DNA of 64,000 nucleotides. Source: Lichenicoccus sp965213775 (GTDB lineage Bacteria > Pseudomonadota > Alphaproteobacteria > Acetobacterales > Acetobacteraceae). The translations under genes and the position numbers were made by a program. The stretch covers positions 62,001 to 126,000 of the forward strand of contig CBDCAC010000007.1 in the NCBI GenBank assembly GCA_965213775.1, in the 5' to 3' direction. The notes below the pieces were generated by a model. That model had not been told where the DNA came from, searched no databases, and worked only from the letters and a program-made list of their open reading frames with translations. Of this stretch, positions 52,217 through 61,173 are shown one piece after another. Position 1 is the stretch's first letter; each line of letters begins with the position of its first letter.

Positions 52217-53059
52217 TCACGCGGCCGGCGCGGCCGCCAGCTCGCCCTCGACCGGCAGCTCGGTCATCGGTGCCGCCTCGATCACGCCCTGCAGCTCGGA
52301 CGCCGAGACCTCGGGCACCAGTTCCACCGGCAGGTCCTCGGCCGCGCCGTAATCCTGGCCCGAGGCGCCCAGCTCGGCGCTGATGCCGTCCAGCACCGCC
52401 GACGAGATCAGGTCGCAGTACAGCGTGATCGCGCGGATCGCGTCGTCGTTGCCCGGGATCGGATAGGTGACGCCGACCGGATCGGAGTTGCTGTCCAGCA
52501 CCGCGATCACCGGGATGCCGAGCTTGGTGGCCTCCTCGACCGCCAGCTTCTCCTTGTTGGTGTCGATGATGAACAGGATGTCCGGCAGCCCGCCCATCTC
52601 CTTGATGCCGCCAAGCGAGCGCTCCAGCTTCTCCTGGTCGCGGGTGATCTCGAGGATCTCCTTCTTGGTCAGCCCGTGCGTGTCGCCGCTCAGCATGTCC
52701 TCGATCTGGCGCAGCCGCTTGATCGAGCCGGTGATGGTCTTCCAGTTGGTCAGCATGCCGCCGAGCCAGCGATGGTTGACGTAGTACTGCCCGCAGCGCT
52801 TGGCGGAGTCCGCGACGTGCTCCGCCGCCGCCCGCTTGGTGCCGACGAACAGCACCCGCCCGCCGCCGGCCACCGTGTCGCGCACCGCGCGCAGGGCGCG
52901 ATCGAGCATCGGCACGGTCTGCTGCAGGTCGATGATGTGGACCTGGTTGCGTATCCCGAACAGGAACGGCGACATGCGCGGGTTCCAGCGGCGGGTGTGG
53001 TGGCCGAAATGCACGCCGGCTTCCAGAAGCTGACGCATGGTGAAATCGGGCATCGCCAT
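52217..53059 (-). CDS. rpsB: 30S ribosomal protein S2
   Basis: 280 residues from the ATG of MAMPDFTMRQLLEAGVHFGH. Seen: HTRRWNPRMSPFLFGIRNQV, IIDLQQTVPMLDRALRAVRD, VNHRWLGGMLTNWKTI and IGIPVIAVLDSNSDP-like KLGIPVIAVLDSNSDPVGVT. The C-terminal tail of about 45 residues is acidic and Ala-rich, as in other Alphaproteobacteria. First gene of rpsB-tsf-recO-dhaKL. Confidence 0.97.
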   Translation of the reverse strand: MAMPDFTMRQLLEAGVHFGHHTRRWNPRMSPFLFGIRNQVHIIDLQQTVPMLDRALRAVRDTVAGGGRVLFVGTKRAAAEHVADSAKRCGQYYVNHRWLGGMLTNWKTITGSIKRLRQIEDMLSGDTHGLTKKEILEITRDQEKLERSLGGIKEMGGLPDILFIIDTNKEKLAVEEATKLGIPVIAVLDSNSDPVGVTYPIPGNDDAIRAITLYCDLISSAVLDGISAELGASGQDYGAAEDLPVELVPEVSASELQGVIEAAPMTELPVEGELAAAPAA

Positions 53060-53264
53060 CGGCGTGTCCCTCCTCGATCCTGGTTGTGCCTCCGCGGAAC
53101 CCCCGTCCGTCTCCGGACACCAGGCAAGTCCCGCGTGCGAATTACCGGTCGGCTGGCACGCCACCCGCCCGGCACGCGGGATATGGCCAACTCCCGCCCG
53201 AAGCGCAAGCGCCACGGCGCACCGACCGCGAGACGCGCCGCCCGCGACCTGCTATCCGCCTCCG

Positions 53265-53951
53265 ATGACCCAGACCGTGATCCCGCCCGCCGCCCCCGTC
53301 CTCATCCCGACCGCCGCCGGAGGCGCGTTCCCGGTGCGCCGGATCTACTGCATCGGCCGCAACTACCCCGAGCACGCCAAGGAGATGGGCGCCGATCCGG
53401 AGCGCGAGGCCCCCTTCTTCTTCTGCAAGCCGGCCGACGCCGTCCTTACCGGCGACGCCGACCTGCCCTACCCGCCAGCGACCGAGGCGCTGCACCACGA
53501 GATCGAGCTGGTCGTGGCCCTCCGCTCCGGCGGCGCCGACATCGCCGCCGACGCAGCCCTCGACCACGTGTGGGGCTACGCCACCGGCCTGGACATGACC
53601 CGCCGCGACCTGCAGGCCGAAGCAAAAAAGGCGGGACGCCCCTGGGACATGGCCAAGGGCTTCGACCACTCCGCCCCGATCGGCCTGCTGGTCCCCGCCG
53701 AGCGCCTGACGCCCCCGCACCGCGGCGCGATCACGTTGCGGGTGAACGGCGAGCTGCGCCAGCAGGGCGACCTGTCGCAGATGATCTGGTCGGTGGCAGA
53801 GAGCATCGCCGCCCTCTCCCGCCTGGTGCGCTTGGCGCCGGGCGACCTGATCTTCACCGGCACCCCCTCGGGCGTCGGCTCGGTCACGCGCGGCGACCAG
53901 CTGGAAGGCAAGGTTGAAGGCCTCGGTCCCATCCGCACCCGCGTCGTGTAG
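53265..53951 (+). CDS. Fumarylacetoacetase-family hydrolase
   Basis: 228 residues, FAH family. Seen: RIYCIGRNYPEHAKEMG, APFFFCKPADAVLTG, HHEIELVVALRSG (metal Glu pair), VWGYATGLDMTRRDLQAEAK, DHSAPIGLLVP and FTGTPSGVGSV. This set matches fumarylpyruvate hydrolase or acylpyruvase types that cleave C-C bonds in aromatic acid breakdown. The ATG at 53265 is in a clean position; a longer frame to 53037 would overlap rpsB. Confidence 0.9.
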   Translation: MTQTVIPPAAPVLIPTAAGGAFPVRRIYCIGRNYPEHAKEMGADPEREAPFFFCKPADAVLTGDADLPYPPATEALHHEIELVVALRSGGADIAADAALDHVWGYATGLDMTRRDLQAEAKKAGRPWDMAKGFDHSAPIGLLVPAERLTPPHRGAITLRVNGELRQQGDLSQMIWSVAESIAALSRLVRLAPGDLIFTGTPSGVGSVTRGDQLEGKVEGLGPIRTRVV

Positions 53952-54191
53952 GTCAATCGATCACTACTAGCTTCCGCGGCCAGTCTTTAAATTTTGGACC
54001 GTGGTCGTGACCTGACGGTCTGGTGTTGGGTCGCTGAGGAGAAAAGCGGACCTTCACCCTGGACTCCGTCGACACGGCGAAGAGCAGCCCCTCATAGCGA
54101 GGGAGGGCGGACTGTGGTAGCTTTTGGGTTGCGTTACACAGCATTTAGTGTAGGTGCGCCCTTATCTCGCTTTGATGGTCTGACCGTCTAG

Positions 54192-55493
54192 CTAATTTTG
54201 GCCCTCGAATAGGTCAGCATTTGCAAGCTCGGCCTCATATCCATCGATTTGCCAGGGCCATTGCCTCTTTGTGTGCGATCTAAAGAACAAGAACTCCCGG
54301 TCTACAAGGGCTACCGTTTTGGCAATGTTATTGTAAGCGAGCACAGGCGGAAAAACCTTCCGATCAGCCTGGAGCCTGTTCAGACGACTGACAGCGGCCG
54401 AGAGCACACTCATGTTAGCTCCCGGTTCAATCCTTTGAATACGACTTAGAAGTGTCTGGCGGCTAAGGCCCGACAAAAGTTCTCCCTCATCGGCCTGGTA
54501 GCACACGCGCACAATATGATGGTACATTTTCAGCTTGGTGCGCTCCGGATCTTTGTAGCCAGCACCGATCAACTCAATGAAGGTATGGTAGCGGTTTTCC
54601 TGACTTACGCAGATTTGCTCACGACTCTTGACTACGACATTTAGATCATCAACTAGGCGAATTGCGCTAGAGCTTTTTGTAATACTGGAGTTGATGCAAA
54701 GTTTCTCAGCAAGCCGTTGCAACAAACCAACGTTACCTGCCGCATCGACAACGAGCGCATCTCTAATCGGGAGATCGAAACAGACATTCAGCGCTTTCTC
54801 ACCTTTAGTGATGACCTGCTGCAGATCTGCTGCTTCCCATCGAACATCAATTTCTTCAACCCGGCCATTGAGATCATTGTTGTAAACCGTAAGCAGGTTC
54901 TGCTCCGCCCAAACCCCGATGATAATAAAGAAAACGGATAGATCCCAGAAGGCTTTCAAATCAAACGCTAATCTGTTCCTTTCTTCTTCCGAAAGATAGT
55001 GAAAGTCCTCAAAGATGACGCGCTTACTAGAACGTTGTATCTGGCTCGCGAGCGCTACCAACGAGCCCTCGTCAGTAACGTGGACGAAGGTTCTCTCACT
55101 CTCTCCCGAAAATTCTCCCTCGACTGACCCGCCCACTTCGCCTTTTACCACAAAAGGGATTTGAGCTCCGCCCTTAATGTCGGCTCTCAATGTACTCGAA
55201 GCGGAACTAGTCGCCTTTGACTCGGTCTGATGTTTCGCGCCGAGTTGACGGCGGATTTCTCTATAGAGATCCTCAAGCTTGTGCTCGGGTTTGCAGGGCA
55301 CCACGATACACATCTGCTCAGGAAGCTGTTTCCGACGTAAGCTTGTCTTTCCCTGCTTCGACGCCCCGTAAATCACGACGTGCCGATCAGCATGTAGAAG
55401 GTGCTCAAACTGACCATCTAGACCAGCGCGATCAACGTAGGTATATGTTGGAATTGAGGTAGTAATTCCGAATACTTCTACGAGCCGTATCAT
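54192..55493 (-). CDS. P-loop NTPase of unknown function in a low-GC islet
   Basis: 433 residues from the ATG at 55493, which has GGAG five bases upstream. Walker A is HVVIYGASKQGKTSLRRKQL and Walker B is SKRVIFEDFHYLSEEERNRL with the acidic pair Glu-Asp. A Gly/Ser-rich loop (GGSVEGEFSGESERT) follows the Walker A region, an uncommon insert. The C-terminal half (LVVDAAGNVGLLQRLAEKLC, LSRQTLLSRIQRIEPG) is helical and may contain a winged-helix-like module. GC and codon use are visibly lower than neighbours. No partner gene is adjacent. It may be an Orc/STAND-like ATPase, perhaps a defence factor; I cannot show that. Confidence 0.7.
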   Translation of the reverse strand: MIRLVEVFGITTSIPTYTYVDRAGLDGQFEHLLHADRHVVIYGASKQGKTSLRRKQLPEQMCIVVPCKPEHKLEDLYREIRRQLGAKHQTESKATSSASSTLRADIKGGAQIPFVVKGEVGGSVEGEFSGESERTFVHVTDEGSLVALASQIQRSSKRVIFEDFHYLSEEERNRLAFDLKAFWDLSVFFIIIGVWAEQNLLTVYNNDLNGRVEEIDVRWEAADLQQVITKGEKALNVCFDLPIRDALVVDAAGNVGLLQRLAEKLCINSSITKSSSAIRLVDDLNVVVKSREQICVSQENRYHTFIELIGAGYKDPERTKLKMYHHIVRVCYQADEGELLSGLSRQTLLSRIQRIEPGANMSVLSAAVSRLNRLQADRKVFPPVLAYNNIAKTVALVDREFLFFRSHTKRQWPWQIDGYEAELANADLFEGQN

Positions 55494-55558
55494 TTTGACT
55501 CCAAGCGGCGGCAACCAGTTAGCGACAGTAGTTTTATAACAAAGATGTGGGGAGTAAC

Positions 55559-55579
55559 AGGCCGCCTCGGAGGCGGCCT
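55559..55579. other. Strong GC hairpin next to the NTPase islet
   Basis: AGGCCGCCT (55559-55567) and AGGCGGCCT (55571-55579) form a 9-bp perfect stem with a 3-base loop. It lies upstream of the NTPase gene, near a TATAAA-like -10 (55538-55533, minus strand). No T-run follows on either strand, so it is not a normal terminator. It could be an operator or a remnant. Confidence 0.4.
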
Positions 55580-55755
55580 GAGTTCGCCTGGTGACTGATG
55601 TCCGCTATTAGACACTCCACCTCAGAGGCGAGCAGTTAGCTTGACGCCCGAAACGGACCTTAGGACTGGATCTCTCTCCAGCTGATTTCTATCACCAGCA
55701 GCAACTCTCATGGAGCTCCAACTCTCAGGCCTGCCAGGATGCCGACGACCCCGCG

Positions 55756-58431
55756 CTACCGCGCGGCAGTCACCTTCGCCGCCGCCACCGGCGGCCCCTT
55801 GACCACCTCGGCCAGATCATGCGGCCGCAGCCACTTGCGGAACGCCGCCTGCAGCGACTGCGCCGTCGTCGCGTAGTAGGCGCGCGCCGCGATCTGCGGC
55901 TGCTCCAGCGGCAGTCCGTGATCGATCAGGTAGAGATCCTCCATCGCCAGCTCGTCGGTGCTGGCGCGCTGCTGCGGCAGGCTGCGCAGCAGCGATGCCT
56001 TGGCCAGCGCCAGCTCGTTGTCGCTCACCGGATGGTCCTGCATGTCGCTCACGTCCTGCAGCGCCAGCGCCTTGGCCTTGTCGAGGTTGCCGGCGTCGGC
56101 ACCGTAGCTGATCGCGTACGCGCCGCGCGTGCGCGACCAGTCGAACCGGCTGCTCACCGAGTACACGTAGCCCGACCGCACCCGCAGGTCGCGATACAGC
56201 CGCGACGAGAAGCCGCCGCCGAGGATCTCGTTGCCGACGTCGAGCGTGAAGTGGTCCGGGTTCGACACGTTGGTCGGCAGCGTCTCCGCCAGCTCCACGC
56301 TGTCCTGCAGCACGCTGCCGTCCGGCACGTAGGCGCGCGACGAGGCGTTGGCCGGCACCGGCGGCAGGTCGACGCGCGGCGCCGCTCCCTCCGCCTTCCA
56401 GCCGCCGAACGCCTGGCCGATCACGTCGCGCGCATGCTCCGGCGTCACGTCGCCGATCACCACGATCGTCGTCAGGTCCGGCCGGAAACTGCTGTCGTAG
56501 TAGCGTCGCACGTCCGCCAGCGTCAGCGCCTCGACGCTGGCCGGCGTCGCCTGCCGCAGCTTCGGATCGCCGTCGGGCAGGATCGCCTTGCTCACCGCCT
56601 TCTGGAACAGGTAGCCCGGAGACTGCAGCAGCCCCGCCAGCCCCTGCGCCGTCTCCTGCCGCACCACCGGGAACGCCGCCTCCGGGAAGGCCGGGTGCAG
56701 CTCGTTGTCGGCGAGCAGCGCCACCCCGCGCTCGAACTGCGGCGTCAGCACCTGCAGCGAGAACCGGCTGCCGACATCCAGGTTCGCCGCGATGTCGTCC
56801 GCCGCCTTGCGGAACGCCAGCCGGTCGAGATGCGTCGTGCCGTAGCTGAACAGGTCGCCCGCGACCTGCGACACGCCTTCCTGGCCCTGCGGCTCCTGCA
56901 GGTCCGGATTGCTGCGTATCTGGCCGAACACCGAGACCGTGCGGCTGACCCGCACCGGCCGCACGATCAGCCGGATGCCGTTGGGCAGCAGGCTCACCAC
57001 CGGCGCCGGCCCCGCCTCGGGGATGCGCGCCTCGTGCAGCGCCTCGCGCGCCCAGTCGGGCAGCGTCACCGGCTTGTCCGGGGGGGCTGCGAAGGATTCC
57101 GCACCGCCGAAGCCGCCTCCCGCCACCGCGTGCCCCGCCTCGCGCGGCGTCAGCACCGCGGTGATCGCGTGCGCCGGGTCCAGCGACAGCCGCGCCACCC
57201 GGTTCACGTCCGCCACCGTGACGGCGGCGTAGGCGGCGTCGATCGCGTCCGGCGAGGACAGGTTCTGGAACGCCAGCGCCCGCGACCAGCTGTTGGCGAG
57301 CCCGGTGATGCTGTTGTTGGTGAACGCGAGCTGCGCCCGCTCCTTGCGCTTGGCCGCCTCCACCAGCTCCGCCGGCACCCCGTCATGCGCCGCCTGCGCC
57401 ATGATGCCGCGCATCTGGTCGAGCAGCGGCTTCGCGTCGCCCCCCTTCGGGAACGCCGCCACCGCCACCCCGAACCCGACATCCGCCTTCGGCAGGAAGG
57501 CGAACTCCGACACCAGCGCCCGGCCCTGCGTCACCAGCCCGTAGAGCGGGCTGCGCTGGTCGGTCAGCACGTCCGACAGCACGTCGGCGGCGGCGAAGTC
57601 GCGCGCCTGCAGCCCCGGCATGCGGTAGGCCAGCGTCGCGAAGCCGACCGGGTAGTCGGTGCCCAGCGCCAGGCTCTGCGCCGACACCGCGCCGAGCGCG
57701 AAATCCGGCTTGTCCGGCAACTGCTTGCGCGGGATCGCCTCGAACGCCGTGCGCACCTCGGCGAGTGCCGCCTGCGGGTCGACGTCGCCCGCGATCACCA
57801 GGATCGCGTTGTTGGGCGCATACCAGCGGTCGTAGAAGCCGCGCAGCAGCGAGATGTCGGTCTTGTCGAACGAGGGCCGGGTGCCCAGCGCGTCGTGCGC
57901 ATACGGGGTGCCCGCGAACATCGCCGCCTGCACCTGCGAGATATACAGGTAGAACGGGCTCGACAGGTCGCGCGACACCTCCTGCTCGATCGCGCCGCGC
58001 TCCTTTTCCCAGTCCTGCGCGTGCAGGCTGAGGGCGCGCATGCGCAGCGCCTCGATGCGCAGCATCACCGACAGATCCTCCGAGGGTGCCGTGTAATAGT
58101 ACTGCGTCACCGTCTCGGTGGTCTCGGCGTTGTAGCCGCCGCCGAGGCGCGCGCCGATCTCGGCCAGCTGGTTCTTGTCCAGCCCCTCGCTGCCGCGGAA
58201 CATCATGTGCTCGAGCGCGTGCGCGGTGCCGGGAAACCCCGCCGGCGCCTCGTTCGAGCCGACCAGGTAGCTGACCTCCGACGTCACCACCGGCGCCAGC
58301 CGGTCGCGCACGATCACCACACGCAGCCCGTTCGACAGCGTCTCGCGCAGCACGTCGTGGCCGGCCGGCGCCGCCGCCGCGCGCACCGACGCGACCAGCG
58401 CCACCCCGAACACCAAACCAGCCAGCCGCAT
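55756..58431 (-). CDS. Double-domain M16 zinc metallopeptidase
   Basis: 891 residues with a signal peptide (LAGLVFGVALVASVRAAAAP). It has two M16 halves in one chain. The first has the HxxEH zinc motif in FPGTAHALEHMMFRGSEG and the distal Glu in EKERGAIEQEVSRDLSS, so it is active. The second half (from about 490) starts LLPNGIRLIVRPVRVSRTVS and lacks HxxEH, so it is the non-catalytic partner domain. Ends near FRKWLRPHDLAEVVKGPP. It acts in the periplasm, probably on peptides or small proteins. The start at 58431 gives the signal peptide. Confidence 0.9.
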   Translation of the reverse strand: MRLAGLVFGVALVASVRAAAAPAGHDVLRETLSNGLRVVIVRDRLAPVVTSEVSYLVGSNEAPAGFPGTAHALEHMMFRGSEGLDKNQLAEIGARLGGGYNAETTETVTQYYYTAPSEDLSVMLRIEALRMRALSLHAQDWEKERGAIEQEVSRDLSSPFYLYISQVQAAMFAGTPYAHDALGTRPSFDKTDISLLRGFYDRWYAPNNAILVIAGDVDPQAALAEVRTAFEAIPRKQLPDKPDFALGAVSAQSLALGTDYPVGFATLAYRMPGLQARDFAAADVLSDVLTDQRSPLYGLVTQGRALVSEFAFLPKADVGFGVAVAAFPKGGDAKPLLDQMRGIMAQAAHDGVPAELVEAAKRKERAQLAFTNNSITGLANSWSRALAFQNLSSPDAIDAAYAAVTVADVNRVARLSLDPAHAITAVLTPREAGHAVAGGGFGGAESFAAPPDKPVTLPDWAREALHEARIPEAGPAPVVSLLPNGIRLIVRPVRVSRTVSVFGQIRSNPDLQEPQGQEGVSQVAGDLFSYGTTHLDRLAFRKAADDIAANLDVGSRFSLQVLTPQFERGVALLADNELHPAFPEAAFPVVRQETAQGLAGLLQSPGYLFQKAVSKAILPDGDPKLRQATPASVEALTLADVRRYYDSSFRPDLTTIVVIGDVTPEHARDVIGQAFGGWKAEGAAPRVDLPPVPANASSRAYVPDGSVLQDSVELAETLPTNVSNPDHFTLDVGNEILGGGFSSRLYRDLRVRSGYVYSVSSRFDWSRTRGAYAISYGADAGNLDKAKALALQDVSDMQDHPVSDNELALAKASLLRSLPQQRASTDELAMEDLYLIDHGLPLEQPQIAARAYYATTAQSLQAAFRKWLRPHDLAEVVKGPPVAAAKVTAAR

Positions 58432-58581
58432 CACCGTGACCCTCGAACCCCTGCCGCCGCATCCTACGGCCTGCATCCCGCCGCAGACAGAGCCGCGGCC
58501 GCGCGCGGGGGTTTCATGGCGATGATTTCATCCCGACCGGGCGGTTGACCGCACCGCGCGCGCCGCGTCTGATCCAGCCCG

Positions 58582-59970
58582 ATGCTGTTCAGCTCGATCG
58601 TGTTCCTGTTCTACTTCCTGCCCCTGTTCTTCGCCCTCTACGCGACGCTGCGTTGCCGCAACGCGGTCCTGCTCGCCGGCAGCCTGATCTTCTACGCCTG
58701 GGGCGAGGCGCGCTCGCTGTGGCTGCTCTGCCTGGTCGGCGCCATTGCGTGGTGCGCCGGACAGGCGATCCACGCCGCGCGAGCCCGCGGCCGCGGCCAC
58801 CGCGCCATCCTCGCGGCCGGCATCGGCGCCGAACTGCTGCTGCTCGCGACCTTCAAGTACGCGCCCTTCCTCGCCGCCCAGTTCAGCGTCCCGCTCGCCG
58901 CCCCCGCACTGCCGCTCGGCATCTCCTTCTTCACCTTCCACGCCATCTCCTACGTGATGGACATCCACCGTCGCACCGTGCCGCGGCCGGCGACGCCGCT
59001 GCAGCTCGCCGTCTACCTGTCGATGTTCCCCCAGCTCGTCGCCGGCCCGATCGTGCGCTACGCCACCATCGCCGGCGAGATCGCGCAGCGCCGCGCGACG
59101 CCCGCCGGGATCTGCACCGGCATCCGCCTGCTGATCATCGGCCTCGCCCAGAAGACCCTGCTCGCCGACACCCTGGCGCGGCCGGCCGACACGATCTTCG
59201 CACTCCCCGCGCAGTCGCTCGACGCGCAAACCGCCTGGTTCGGCGCCGCCTGCTACATGCTGCAGATCTATCTCGACTTCGCCGGCTACTCGCTGATGGC
59301 GATCGGGCTCGCCCGCATGATGGGCCTCACCCTGCCGACCAATTTCCGCCACCCCTACGTCAGCCAGTCGCTCACCGAGTTCTGGCGCCGCTGGCACATC
59401 AGCCTGTCCTCGTGGTTCCGCGACTACCTCTACATCCCGCTCGGCGGCAACCGGCATGGGCGTGGGCGCACCCTGCTCAACCTCTGGATCGTGTTCCTGC
59501 TCTGCGGCCTCTGGCACGGTGCGGCATGGAGTTTCGTGCTCTGGGGTGCCTGGCACGGCGGTTTCCTGGTGCTGGAGCGCGCCGGCCTGGGATCGGCGCT
59601 GGCACGGGCCTGGCGCCCGCTGCGCCACGGCTACGCGCTGCTCGCGGTGCTGCTCGGCTGGGTGCTGTTCCGCGCCGCCGACCTGCGGCACGCGGGCGCG
59701 ATGCTGCGCGCGATGGCCGGCGCCGGCTCGCCCTCGCAACCCGGGTTCGGCCAGTACGCCCCCGCCTCCGTGCTGGCCGCACTCGCGGTGGGTGCCGCGA
59801 TCTCCGTGCCCTGGGGCGGCATGCGCGACCGCCTGCGCGACCGCCTGGCCTGGACCGGCCCGCTGCTGACCTCGACCGCGGCCGCCGGCTCGCTGGCGAT
59901 GCTGCTGATCCTGTGCGCGGCCGACCTCGCCACCGGGACCTACCGGCCCTTCATCTATTTCCGCTTCTGA
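58582..59970 (+). CDS. MBOAT O-acetyltransferase (AlgI-like)
   Basis: 462 residues, multi-pass membrane protein. Seen: FFTFHAISYVMDIHRRTVP, PQLVAGPIVRYATI, SLTEFWRRWHISLSSWFRDY then LYIPLGGNRHGRGRTLLNLW, and LLCGLWHGAAWSFVLWGAWH with the catalytic His. AlgI-type proteins move acetyl groups across the membrane to the periplasmic acetyltransferase partner. It is the first gene of a three-gene run. Confidence 0.92.
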   Translation: MLFSSIVFLFYFLPLFFALYATLRCRNAVLLAGSLIFYAWGEARSLWLLCLVGAIAWCAGQAIHAARARGRGHRAILAAGIGAELLLLATFKYAPFLAAQFSVPLAAPALPLGISFFTFHAISYVMDIHRRTVPRPATPLQLAVYLSMFPQLVAGPIVRYATIAGEIAQRRATPAGICTGIRLLIIGLAQKTLLADTLARPADTIFALPAQSLDAQTAWFGAACYMLQIYLDFAGYSLMAIGLARMMGLTLPTNFRHPYVSQSLTEFWRRWHISLSSWFRDYLYIPLGGNRHGRGRTLLNLWIVFLLCGLWHGAAWSFVLWGAWHGGFLVLERAGLGSALARAWRPLRHGYALLAVLLGWVLFRAADLRHAGAMLRAMAGAGSPSQPGFGQYAPASVLAALAVGAAISVPWGGMRDRLRDRLAWTGPLLTSTAAAGSLAMLLILCAADLATGTYRPFIYFRF

Positions 59971-59973
59971 GCC

Positions 59974-61173
59974 GTGCGACGCCGCGCCGCCATCGCCGGC
60001 TTCTTCCTGCTGGTCTCGCTGCCGATGCTGGTCCAGCTCACCGGCATCGGCGCGGGGGGCGGCGTGGAGAACCGCGTCCTGGCGCCGCCGCCGCGCCTGC
60101 CGACCAGCCTCGCCGCCCTGGCAGCCCTGCCGCGCGCCACCGACGCCTGGCTCGACGACCGGTTCGGCCTGCGCCGTCCGCTGGTCGAGGTGTACGATGC
60201 CGCCCGCTTCGCGCTGTTCGGCGAGTCCGGCAACCCGCAGATCGCCTTCGGTCGCCACGGCGCGCTGTTCCTGACCTCGCACGACGCCGCCGACCCGCAG
60301 CAGATGCTGCTGTTCCTGTGCCGCGGCGGCGACGTCGACGCCGCCAGCCGCGCCATGGCCGGGGCGCTCGCCGATTTCCTGGACGCCGCCCTGCGACGTG
60401 ATCCGCGCATGATCGACCTGCTGGTGCCGACCAAGACTGTCGTCGACCGCGCCGACCTGCCCCGCTGGATGCGCGCCCGCTGTGCCGGCGGCCACGCGGC
60501 GCTGCCGGCCGTGCTCGCCGCACTGGCGGCGCGTCGCCCGCAGCTGCGCGCGCGCGTGCTCTACCCGCTGCCGCTGATGCAGGGGCTGCACGGTAGCGAC
60601 GCGCCATACCCGAAATTCAACTTCCACTGGGACGGCCCCGGGCTGCGCCGCGTCGCCGCCGCCGTAGCACTCCGGTTCGGCCGACCCGAGCGCGCCCCGC
60701 TCGCGCTGCGCGGGCAGGACAAGAGCTCCGACATCGCCCACCTGCTGCCCGGCGTGAGGCTGCCCTTCCGCACCTACGAGCCCGACCTCGCGGCAGCCGG
60801 CATCGAGGCCAGCACGAGCATCGCGGCACTCGGCGTGTCCGGGGCGATCCTGGGCGACGTCTCCCGCTTCACCCGGCACGACCGCGCCGGCGCGGCGGCA
60901 GGCACCGGGCCGAGGCTGCTGATCCTGTCCGACAGCTTCGGCCAGGCGATCGCACCCTGGTTCGCGGCCTATTACGGGGAGGTCTGGCACGTGGCGGTCA
61001 ACAACGTCGCGGCCCTGGGCCCGGATCGCCGCGCAGCACTGCTCGACCAGCTGTTCGACCGCTTCCGGCCGGACGACCTGCTGTTCGTGTTCCATGATTT
61101 CTCGCAGGGCTTCGTCAACCAGCAGCTCATGCGCTCGCTCTGGAACCAGCCCGCAGGACCGCCGGCGCGATGA
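59974..61173 (+). CDS. AlgJ/AlgX-like SGNH O-acetyltransferase
   Basis: 399 residues from a GTG start, 3 bp after the MBOAT gene. N-terminal membrane anchor (AAIAGFFLLVSLPMLVQLTG). Seen: DLLVPTKTVVDRADLPRWM, YPKFNFHWDGPGLRRVAAAV and LLILSDSFGQAIAPWFAAYY (the G-D-S-F-like nucleophile motif with Ser). The D-x-H motif typical of AlgX/AlgJ (Asp-x-His-Trp) reads Asn-Phe-His-Trp here, so the Asp is replaced by Asn. The protein would put acetyl on a periplasmic polysaccharide. The ATG of the next gene overlaps its stop. Confidence 0.82.
   Translation: MRRRAAIAGFFLLVSLPMLVQLTGIGAGGGVENRVLAPPPRLPTSLAALAALPRATDAWLDDRFGLRRPLVEVYDAARFALFGESGNPQIAFGRHGALFLTSHDAADPQQMLLFLCRGGDVDAASRAMAGALADFLDAALRRDPRMIDLLVPTKTVVDRADLPRWMRARCAGGHAALPAVLAALAARRPQLRARVLYPLPLMQGLHGSDAPYPKFNFHWDGPGLRRVAAAVALRFGRPERAPLALRGQDKSSDIAHLLPGVRLPFRTYEPDLAAAGIEASTSIAALGVSGAILGDVSRFTRHDRAGAAAGTGPRLLILSDSFGQAIAPWFAAYYGEVWHVAVNNVAALGPDRRAALLDQLFDRFRPDDLLFVFHDFSQGFVNQQLMRSLWNQPAGPPAR

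Noticed and set aside
55819..58548. A 909-codon frame opposite the M16 peptidase
   Set aside because: Shadow frame of the M16 gene; the M16 motifs and signal peptide are on the minus strand.
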